This document shows positions 1 through 4,989 of a stretch of 5,758 bases of DNA, one piece after another; position 1 is the first letter of the stretch, and each line of letters starts with the position of its first letter. The stretch comes from Alphaproteobacteria bacterium (lineage in GTDB: Bacteria > Pseudomonadota > Alphaproteobacteria > Rhizobiales > Hyphomicrobiaceae), in contig JAHZKN010000189.1 of the NCBI GenBank assembly GCA_022600335.1, positions 1 to 5,758 on the forward strand. Reading direction: 5' to 3'. Both the position numbers and the translations under genes were made by a program. The notes below the pieces were generated by a model that searched no databases, was not told where the DNA came from, and saw nothing but the letters and a program-made list of their open reading frames with translations.

Positions 1-888
1 GGAGGTTTGTTGGTCATCATTGACACGGATTTCACCGGCTTCACCGGTCTCAACTCCGGCAGCCTCCAAGCCCAAGTCTTTGGTGTTTGGCTTGCGCCCG
101 GTTGCATACATCACCTGATCGGCTTCAAGTTTCTGACCATCGTCAAGAAGAACACTACGCACGGATCCTTGGCATGAAACCTTCGTTATATTTCGACCGG
201 TCACAACGTTCATCCCACGTTCTTTGAGAGCCGCCATCAGGCCATCACGCAGGTCCTCATCAAATCCGCGTAGAATTTTGTCGCCGCGGTAGACAAGCGT
301 CGTCTCCGCACCGAGCCCGTGGAAAATGCCAGCAAACTCCACGGCAATATACCCACCTCCAACGATCACCACCCTCTTCGGCAGCTCAGTTAAGTCGAAG
401 GCCTCATTTGAGGTGATGACATGCTCCAGTCCGTCGGCATCGCCGGCAATGGTCGGCGCGCCACCCGTCGCAATCAATATCTTGTCAGCAGAGACCGTGC
501 GTCCCGACGATTTAAGCGCAATCGTATGAGCATCACGCAACTCGGCCCGCTCAGCGAAAATTGCAACGCCTGCTGCTTCAAGATTGCGTTGATAGATTGC
601 TTCGAGGCGGGCAATTTCTTTGTTCTTTGCTCCGATCAAAGTCGGCCAATCGAAGCTCGGGTCCGACAGCGTCCAGCCAAAACCTGCTGCGTCTTCAAAA
701 TCATCAGAAAATCGACTGGCATAAACGAGGAGCTTCTTAGGAACGCAGCCACGGATAACGCATGTCCCGCCAAACCTATATTCTTCCGCGTTACCAACAC
801 GGGCCCCGTGCGTTGCCGCAATGCGTGCGGCACGCACACCACCGGAACCACCTCCGATGACAAATAAGTCGTAGTCAAAATTTGTCAT
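1..888 (-). CDS. gor: Glutathione reductase, N-terminal 296 residues (C-terminus beyond window)
   Basis: Flavoenzyme that reduces glutathione disulfide with NADPH in the cytoplasm. Translating the minus strand from the ATG at 888 gives 296 uninterrupted residues that run off the left edge; the family is about 460 long. Visible in order: the FAD-binding Rossmann motif VIGGGSGGVRAARIA (about residues 10-24), the redox-active CVIRGC with Cys43 and Cys48, the ATGGAP stretch (140-145), the NADPH-binding GGGYIAVEFAGIF (177-189) followed by Arg201 and Arg207 in VYRGDKILRG (199-208), which fit NADPH rather than NADH, and ATGRKPNT (262-269). The dimer-interface domain with the catalytic His is missing because of the window edge. 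The run CVIRGCVPKKL with the two Arg points to Gor rather than dihydrolipoamide dehydrogenase or mercuric reductase. The best purine tract, GGGGAG at 902-907, lies 13 nt from the ATG, which is long; no other in-frame start is nearby. It follows rpiA after 74 bp on the same strand. Confidence 0.95.
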   Translation of the reverse strand, partial: MTNFDYDLFVIGGGSGGVRAARIAATHGARVGNAEEYRFGGTCVIRGCVPKKLLVYASRFSDDFEDAAGFGWTLSDPSFDWPTLIGAKNKEIARLEAIYQRNLEAAGVAIFAERAELRDAHTIALKSSGRTVSADKILIATGGAPTIAGDADGLEHVITSNEAFDLTELPKRVVIVGGGYIAVEFAGIFHGLGAETTLVYRGDKILRGFDEDLRDGLMAALKERGMNVVTGRNITKVSCQGSVRSVLLDDGQKLEADQVMYATGRKPNTKDLGLEAAGVETGEAGEIRVNDDQQTS

Positions 889-924
889 CGCCGTGTCCGA
901 ACTCCCCTACTTCTCTATTTACGG

Positions 925-953
925 CTTACCCGTTGTTCAGTTGCTTTAGTCAA
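925..953 (-). promoter_or_regulatory. Possible sigma-70-type promoter before gor
   Basis: In the 74 bp between rpiA and gor, reading the minus strand, TTGACT (953-948, five of six matches to TTGACA) is followed after 17 nt by GGTAAG (930-925, three of six matches to TATAAT). A transcript would start near 918 and give a leader of about 30 nt. The -10 is poor, so this may be chance; gor could equally be read through from rpiA. No T-tailed terminator hairpin is visible in this gap. Confidence 0.25.
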
Positions 954-962
954 GTGATTGAT

Positions 963-1691
963 TCAGTCTTCGTCCGCATTGGCCATCTCAAGATCTTGTG
1001 CATCAAGAACAACAACACCCTCGGGGCCAGAGACAATCGCATGATCGGCAATACCGAGAAACAGACCGTGCTCCACGACACCGGGCACAAACTTCAAGGC
1101 CTCATCGAGCGCCTCCGGGTCATCAATTCTGCCAAAGCTACAATCAACAATCAGATGCCCGCTGTCCGTGATGAAAGGCTCGCCACGACTGGTTTTGCGG
1201 ACGGCAATCTCACCAGAACAACCCGCATCCGCACTCAGCACCTCAATCAGGTGCAACGTGGCGCGCAATCCAAATTTCAAAACTTCGACAGGCAACGGAA
1301 ACGAGCCCAGCGTTTCCACACGTTTTGAAAAATCAGCAATGACAATCATGCGCTCTGAAGAAGTCGCGACAATCTTTTCACGCAGCAACGCACCCCCACC
1401 GCCTTTGATAAGCCGCAAGCGATTGTCGAATTCATCGGCCCCATCGACCGTTAAATCTAAGAACGGAACATCATCAAGCGTGGTCAACGGAATCCCAAGC
1501 CCTTCGGCCTGCTCGCGCGTCGCGTCCGAGGTCGGCACACACACGACGTTGAGGCCGTCTGCGACCCGCCCTCCCAGAAGATCGACAAAATGCGCCGCTG
1601 TTGAGCCTGTCCCAAGACCAAGCTTCATGCCCGGCGTAACAAAGGTCATCGCCTTTTCCGCCGCAGCGCGCTTCCAGGCGTCTGCACTCAT
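963..1691 (-). CDS. rpiA: Ribose-5-phosphate isomerase A
   Basis: Interconverts ribose 5-phosphate and ribulose 5-phosphate in the non-oxidative pentose phosphate pathway; cytoplasmic. The 242-residue product has the full RpiA motif set: the phosphate-binding LGTGSTA (26-32), [11 protein letters not shown] (52-62), VDGADE (82-87) and [11 protein letters not shown] (96-106), then the C-terminal [11 protein letters not shown] (203-213). By motif alignment with E. coli RpiA (Asp81, Asp84, Lys94, Glu103) the active-site residues are Asp83, Asp86, Lys96 and Glu105, all present. Length is a little above the usual 220-235 because of a short acidic tail. The ATG at 1691 is preceded by GGGG 8 nt upstream and an A/G-rich AAGAAGA next to the start. 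It lies 45 bp after gabD and 74 bp before gor on the same strand. RpiA next to gor is familiar in alphaproteobacteria, often with a DUF2059 gene between them; none is present here. Confidence 0.97.
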   Translation of the reverse strand: MSADAWKRAAAEKAMTFVTPGMKLGLGTGSTAAHFVDLLGGRVADGLNVVCVPTSDATREQAEGLGIPLTTLDDVPFLDLTVDGADEFDNRLRLIKGGGGALLREKIVATSSERMIVIADFSKRVETLGSFPLPVEVLKFGLRATLHLIEVLSADAGCSGEIAVRKTSRGEPFITDSGHLIVDCSFGRIDDPEALDEALKFVPGVVEHGLFLGIADHAIVSGPEGVVVLDAQDLEMANADED

Positions 1692-1736
1692 TCTTCTTGC
1701 CCCAGTTAAAATCTGAAAGGTATTGTCTTTAGCCCG

Positions 1737-3182
1737 CTATAGCCCGCCAAGATAGATATACTTCATCTCAACGAATTCTTCGATGCCATGATGTGAGCCT
1801 TCGCGGCCCAAACCGCTTTCCTTGACACCACCAAAAGGTGCGAGCTCGCTTGATATAATGCCCTCATTCACTCCCACAATTCCAAACTGAAGCGCCTCAG
1901 AGACGCGCCAGACGCGCGCTAAATCCCGGGCATAGAAGTACGATGCCAAACCAAACGGTGTATCGTTGGCCATTGCAATGACGTCGTCTTCATCTTGGAA
2001 TTGAAGCAAAGCGGCGACTGGACCAAAGGTTTCCTCGCGCACCACCTGCATATCTGACGTAACCGACTTCAACAATGTTGGTTGAAAGAATGTGCCGCCT
2101 TTGGCGTGTCTCTTGCCGCCACACACCACTTCAGCACCCTTGGTCACTGCGTCTGCGACGTGGGTTTCAACTTTCGTGACGGCTGCTTCGTTGATGAGCG
2201 GCCCTACGTTGACACCCTCTTCTAGGCCACGGCCAACCTTAAGTTTGGCCATCTCTTCTGCTAGCCGACTCGCAAACGCATCATAAACGCCTGTCTGAAC
2301 ATAAATACGATTGGCACTGACACAGGTCTGCCCGGCATTGCGGAACTTGGACGCCATCGCGCCGGCAACTGCGCGTTCCAGGTCGGCATCATCAAAAACA
2401 ATCAACGGTGCATTGCCGCCCAATTCCATCGTTGTCTTTTTAACAGTCCCCGCCGCTTGGCGAAGCAGAATCTTACCAACCTCCGTTGAACCCGTGAACG
2501 TGATCATTTTGACCAACGGATTGGCGCAGAGTTCTTTGCCAACCGGCTCTGGATCTTCCGTCGTGATGATATTGAAAACGCCCGCTGGAATCCCAGCCTG
2601 CTCGCCTAGCACTGCCAAAGCCAGTGCCGACAGCGGTGTGTCTTCTGCAGGCTTAACAACGACGGTGCAACCGGCTGCTAAGGCCGGCGTGACCTTGCGC
2701 GTGATCATGGCGTTGGGAAAATTCCATGGCGTGATGGCCGCGACCACACCAATTGGTTGCTTAATCACAATGATGCGGCTGTCGGACTTAGGCGACGGAA
2801 TGGTTTCGCCATAAATGCGTTTGGCTTGTTCAGCAAAAAATTCAACGAAGCCTGCCCCATAAGCGATTTCACCACGCGCTTCTGCTAAAGGCTTGCCTTG
2901 TTCACGCGATAGCAAATGCGCCAAATCCTCGGAATGCGCAGAAATCAAATCAAACCAGGTGCGTAGAATTTGCGAACGCTCTTTGGCAGTGCGCTGGCGC
3001 CATGCGGGAAGTGCAGCATGCGCGGCTTTGATTGCTTCGCATGTCTCTTCAACGCCCAAATTGGGCACCTTGGCAATTTCTTGCCCGGTTGCTTTGTCCA
3101 GCACTGGCGTAACGGGGGCGCCCGTCCATGAGCCGGCGATATAGGCGTTCGTGCGAATGAGAGTGTCGGAGCGTCGATCCAT
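1737..3182 (-). CDS. gabD: Succinate-semialdehyde dehydrogenase, aldehyde dehydrogenase superfamily
   Basis: Oxidises succinate semialdehyde to succinate, the last step of GABA degradation; cytoplasmic. From the ATG at 3182 the protein has 481 residues, essentially the length of E. coli GabD (482). An in-frame GTG at 3209 would add nine residues but has no ribosome-binding site, so the ATG (weak GTGGA upstream) is preferred. Positions from this ATG: PWNFP with Asn154, KPAED with Lys177 and Glu180, FTGSTEVG (229-236), ELGGN with general base Glu253, KFRNAGQTC with nucleophile Cys287, EETFGP (383-388), and GLGREGS near the C-terminus. Arg162 (in ITRK), Arg281 (in KFRN) and a Ser in IISSE match the three substrate-carboxylate ligands of human SSADH (Arg213, Arg334, Ser498), supporting SSADH over glutarate-semialdehyde or general aldehyde dehydrogenases. 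Glu180 suggests NAD+ use. The residue two after the nucleophile is Ser, not Cys. No transaminase (gabT) is adjacent, so the source of the aldehyde is not shown. Confidence 0.93.
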   Translation of the reverse strand: MDRRSDTLIRTNAYIAGSWTGAPVTPVLDKATGQEIAKVPNLGVEETCEAIKAAHAALPAWRQRTAKERSQILRTWFDLISAHSEDLAHLLSREQGKPLAEARGEIAYGAGFVEFFAEQAKRIYGETIPSPKSDSRIIVIKQPIGVVAAITPWNFPNAMITRKVTPALAAGCTVVVKPAEDTPLSALALAVLGEQAGIPAGVFNIITTEDPEPVGKELCANPLVKMITFTGSTEVGKILLRQAAGTVKKTTMELGGNAPLIVFDDADLERAVAGAMASKFRNAGQTCVSANRIYVQTGVYDAFASRLAEEMAKLKVGRGLEEGVNVGPLINEAAVTKVETHVADAVTKGAEVVCGGKRHAKGGTFFQPTLLKSVTSDMQVVREETFGPVAALLQFQDEDDVIAMANDTPFGLASYFYARDLARVWRVSEALQFGIVGVNEGIISSELAPFGGVKESGLGREGSHHGIEEFVEMKYIYLGGL

Positions 3183-3266
3183 TAGGGTTCCACAAGTGAG
3201 GACATGCACGACACACGCATCGGCGTTGGGTTGTCTAGGGCATGTCTCGTGCCGAATGTGTCGAGG

Positions 3267-3315
3267 CCTTGTTTAGGGCCCACGGTCCGTTGGTTCAAGA
3301 GTCCTCTAAACAGGG
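3267..3315. repeat. Imperfect 12-bp inverted repeat in the gabD-gph divergent spacer
   Basis: Left arm CCTTGTTTAGGG (3267-3278) and right arm CTCTAAACAGGG (3304-3315) are complementary over 12 positions, ten Watson-Crick and two G-T, with 25 nt between them. It could be a two-site operator or an RNA hairpin in a leader. The rest of the 3183-3451 spacer holds no credible gene. It has a short direct repeat AGCTGAT (copies at 3379-3385 and 3401-3407), but no clear promoter toward gph and no T-tailed terminator. Confidence 0.45.
3270..3298 (-). promoter_or_regulatory. Possible promoter for gabD(-rpiA-gor)
   Basis: On the minus strand, TTGAAC (3298-3293, four of six matches) and TAAACA (3275-3270, three of six) are separated by 17 nt. 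Transcription would start near 3263, giving a leader of about 80 nt to the preferred gabD ATG. The -10 lies inside one arm of the inverted repeat at 3267-3315, so a protein bound to that repeat would cover the promoter. The match is weak and could be chance. Confidence 0.25.
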
Positions 3316-3451
3316 ATAGATTGAAAGAAGACATACAACAAGCAAGTAGGAAAAGAGAAAACGTGCTTGGTGATGGCAGCTGATGTGCTAAAGCCGTGGA
3401 GCTGATTTCAACACGTCATGCAGCCATTCATTCTATCAAAACCGTCAATCT

Positions 3452-4141
3452 ATGACCAACACAACCAATCCACCCCTCACCGTCGTCTTTGATCTCGATG
3501 GCACGTTAATCGACACGGCGCCGGATTTGGTTCGTGCAACCAATCATGTTCTGGCTCAGATTAACCTAGCGCCTGTTGCTGCGGAAAAGCTGAAAAACTG
3601 GGTTGGCTTTGGCGCACGACGCATGATTGTGCAAGGTCTTGCCGATGCCAAGGTGCGTCAGACCGAAGCTCAGATTGATCGTTTGCTGGAGGAGTTCTTA
3701 ACCTACTACGAAGCTAACATAGCTATCGATAGCCAACCCTACCCAGGTGCCGTTTCAGCACTGACCCGCCTACAGTCCGCTGGCCACACGCTCGCCATGT
3801 GTACCAACAAGAGCGAAGCCTTAGCTCGCAAGCTCTTAGCAGAACTTGCGTTGACCGATCACTTTGCAGCGATCGCTGGACGCGACACCTTTGCGGTCTC
3901 TAAACCTGAGCCAGATCATCTGCTCAACACCGTAAAAGCAGCGGGCGGGACGGCGCAACGTGCGATTATGATCGGCGATAGCATCACCGATATCGCAACC
4001 GCAAAGGCGGCTAAAATTCCCGTCATCGGCGTGACTCACGGCTATACGGACCGTCCGATCCAGGATCTCGGACCCGACGCAATCATCAGCCATTTTGATG
4101 GCCTAGATTCCGCAATCCAGGGCATGAGAGCTTTTCCTTAA
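3452..4141 (+). CDS. gph: Phosphoglycolate phosphatase, HAD superfamily
   Basis: Hydrolyses 2-phosphoglycolate, a product of oxidative DNA repair and of Rubisco oxygenation, to glycolate; cytoplasmic, Mg2+-dependent. The 229 residues carry all four HAD motifs: motif I FDLDGTLIDT with nucleophile Asp14 and acid-base Asp16, motif II Thr118 in AMCTNK, motif III Lys151 in SKPEPD, and motif IV GDSITD with Asp176 and Asp180 for Mg2+. The segment between motifs I and II is a helical cap (about 25-95), including the WVGFGARRM stretch (50-58) typical of Gph-type members. E. coli Gph is 252 long; this is a compact version. Other HAD phosphatases such as beta-phosphoglucomutase share the fold, but DTAPDL after motif I favours Gph. 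There is no Shine-Dalgarno-like sequence before the ATG and no better in-frame start. Alphaproteobacteria often carry gph beside rpiA on the same strand; here gph points away from rpiA and gabD lies between them. Confidence 0.93.
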   Translation: MTNTTNPPLTVVFDLDGTLIDTAPDLVRATNHVLAQINLAPVAAEKLKNWVGFGARRMIVQGLADAKVRQTEAQIDRLLEEFLTYYEANIAIDSQPYPGAVSALTRLQSAGHTLAMCTNKSEALARKLLAELALTDHFAAIAGRDTFAVSKPEPDHLLNTVKAAGGTAQRAIMIGDSITDIATAKAAKIPVIGVTHGYTDRPIQDLGPDAIISHFDGLDSAIQGMRAFP

Positions 4142-4272
4142 GCCGCCCTTGTTGCACCAATTTATTGGGCTACCATAGGATTGGGTCGTATCGACGCGTT
4201 GGGGCGTACAGGCCATATTGTCGGCACTTTCGCCATGGTCTATGCACATCAATCCTACGTCTGGGAAACTAT

Positions 4273-4280
4273 AGAGGTGG
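4273..4280 (+). promoter_or_regulatory. Ribosome-binding site of the 87-residue secreted protein
   Basis: AGAGGTGG ends 6 nt before the ATG at 4287. It is the strongest Shine-Dalgarno match in the window and decides this start over the overlapping open frame at 4165-4428. The 145 bp between gph and this gene contain a small CCAA/TTGG hairpin (4157-4168) without a T-tract and no convincing promoter, so the gene may be read through from gph or have its own unrecognised start. Confidence 0.65.
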
Positions 4281-4286
4281 ACTCTC

Positions 4287-4550
4287 ATGTTTAAACGTTT
4301 CGCACTTACTGGTGCCCTTGTGGCAGGTCTTGCAACTGGTGCCCTTGCAGTGGACGTACCAAAGGACGTCAATGGCTGCTTGGACACCTCGCTTGAGCTC
4401 TTCAAATCTGCCAGCGGCGCCAATCTGAGCAGCGGTGATCAAAGCAAAGTTGAGCAGCTGCTCGGTAAAATGGAAGGCCATTGCGATGCTAAGCAATTTG
4501 CCGATGCCCAAACTGTTGCAAACGATGTTTCCAGCGTGATTGGCAACTAG
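4287..4550 (+). CDS. Small secreted (periplasmic) protein of unknown function
   Basis: I do not recognise this protein. It has 87 residues and a textbook Sec signal peptide: positive n-region MFKR, a hydrophobic alanine/glycine/leucine core (about 5-18), and an Ala-Leu-Ala cleavage box (19-21) that would release a mature protein of about 66 residues beginning VDVPKD. The mature part is polar and helix-prone with two cysteines, Cys31 and Cys66, spaced to join two helices by a disulfide in the periplasm. There is no CXXCH haem site, no lipobox and no second membrane segment. Small secreted helical-hairpin proteins with a central 'HCDA' stretch recur in alphaproteobacteria as far as I recall, but I cannot name a family. 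A strong ribosome-binding site, the signal peptide and the absence of rare-codon runs argue that it is real. It stands 145 bp after gph and is followed by the repeat-rich interval before topA. Confidence 0.8.
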   Translation: MFKRFALTGALVAGLATGALAVDVPKDVNGCLDTSLELFKSASGANLSSGDQSKVEQLLGKMEGHCDAKQFADAQTVANDVSSVIGN

Positions 4551-4591
4551 CCAACCGCTGCACTACAGAAAAATCTAGGGCTCAAGCACCT

Positions 4592-4622
4592 GGTCCGCCA
4601 AACATTTTTGGTTTGAGGGGCC
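4592..4622 (+). repeat. Two-part hairpin just after the small secreted protein gene
   Basis: GGTCC (4592-4596) can pair with GGGCC (4618-4622, one G-T pair), and inside it CAAAC (4599-4603) pairs with GTTTG (4611-4615) around the loop ATTTTTG; a 2x2 internal loop joins the stems. It starts 41 nt past the stop codon, where a terminator would sit, but no T-tract follows, so an intrinsic terminator is doubtful. It may instead stabilise the 3' end of the mRNA. Confidence 0.35.
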
Positions 4623-4628
4623 GGGTGT

Positions 4629-4662
4629 CTGTGCATTGGGCACGGCTGCAAGTTTTGCACAG
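4629..4662. repeat. Perfect 7-bp inverted repeat with outer complementary flanks
   Basis: CTGTGCA (4629-4635) and TGCACAG (4656-4662) are perfectly complementary with 20 nt between them. Outside, CGGGTGT (4622-4628) can pair with ACACCG (4673-4678) if one G is bulged. A competing inner hairpin TGCAA/TTGCA exists around 4648-4660. Together they suggest a folded RNA or a protein-binding site, but repeats of this size can arise by chance in sequence of this composition. Confidence 0.35.
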
Positions 4663-4812
4663 CTGCGCCATCACACCGTGTTCAAGCATCTTTGAAGTCC
4701 CCAATCGAGGTGCCACTACCCCGCCGATCGGCTGAGATCTTGGTGCACTTGAACGGCTTAGAGCGCACTTGTTTTGCTTGGAACGCCACCCCACCTAGGC
4801 CCTGCAATACGT

Positions 4813-4914
4813 CCTGGCACCGGCCTCAAATGGGGCCCGACCGAACCGCCCATTTCTCGGCCGGTTTGACAGCCGGGCTGCGATCCACCATTTTCGCGCG
4901 CCATTGGTGCCAGG
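4813..4914. repeat. Perfect 9-bp inverted repeat closing a 102-nt segment upstream of topA
   Basis: CCTGGCACC (4813-4821) and GGTGCCAGG (4906-4914) are perfectly complementary. The 84 nt between them contain further small complementary pieces, including ACCG/CGGT and CAGCC/GGCTG, so the whole segment could fold as a branched RNA with a closed base stem. The right arm would lie at the very start of a transcript from the topA promoter candidate at 4866-4894, and the left arm upstream of it, so a full RNA stem would need a transcript that begins further left. Confidence 0.45.
4866..4894 (+). promoter_or_regulatory. Candidate sigma-70-type promoter of topA
   Basis: A perfect -35 TTGACA (4866-4871) is followed after 17 nt by CATTTT (4889-4894, three of six matches to TATAAT). 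The DNA just after the -10 is CGCGCGCC, a GC-rich discriminator of the kind often seen in promoters sensitive to supercoiling or the stringent response, which would suit topA; that link is inference. The leader would be about 90 nt. A second -10-like TATATG at 4945-4950 lacks a -35. Confidence 0.4.
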
Positions 4915-4989
4915 CCAGATGCGGCCCACCCGTGCGGCAATCGCTATATGACAAACGGCTGTGGGCCAAGCCCGTCCGGATTGGAAAAG

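Larger units (their letters stand above)
4551..4989. other. 439-bp interval without a credible protein gene, rich in inverted repeats
   Basis: Between the small secreted protein and topA all six frames give only short or compositionally odd reading frames, rich in Arg, Pro, Cys and Trp, without ribosome-binding sites. No stretch resembles DprA, the DNA-uptake protein often encoded just before topA in alphaproteobacteria. The interval holds at least three separable inverted repeats (4592-4622, 4629-4662, 4813-4914) and a perfect -35 hexamer for topA. It may be a long topA leader and regulatory region, may contain a non-coding RNA, or may be decayed sequence. No known RNA family (SRP RNA, RNase P, tmRNA, 6S, tRNA) was recognised on either strand. 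Confidence 0.6.

Noticed and set aside
1168..1716. Long plus-strand open frame opposite rpiA
   Set aside because: It is the antisense shadow of a conserved gene, with serine- and proline-rich low-quality sequence and no start signals. The same applies to the frames opposite gor (421-867) and gabD (2311-2814).
3182..3209. GTG at 3209 as the gabD start
   Set aside because: No ribosome-binding site, the nine added residues match nothing in GabD proteins, and the ATG at 3182 gives the family length.
3290..3305. GGTTCAAGAGTCC resembling a tRNA T-arm
   Set aside because: The flanks do not form the T stem around a seven-base loop, and no acceptor, D or anticodon arms can be built upstream.
4165..4428. 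Plus-strand open frame of 87 codons overlapping the secreted protein gene
   Set aside because: It lacks a ribosome-binding site and sensible composition, and the overlapping frame from 4287 has a strong site and a clean signal peptide.
4592..4622. Intrinsic terminator for the small secreted protein gene
   Set aside because: The hairpin is positioned correctly but the sequence after it is G/C-rich with no run of T, so I list it only as a hairpin.
4707..4765. TPP-riboswitch-like words (GAGGTGCC, then GGCTGAGA, then TTGAAC) in the right order before topA
   Set aside because: The pyrophosphate-sensing half (a GGATAAT-like strand with its GCG helix) is missing and the next gene is topA, not a thiamine gene. 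Short word matches of this kind can arise by chance. An Infernal hit to the THI element would reverse this.
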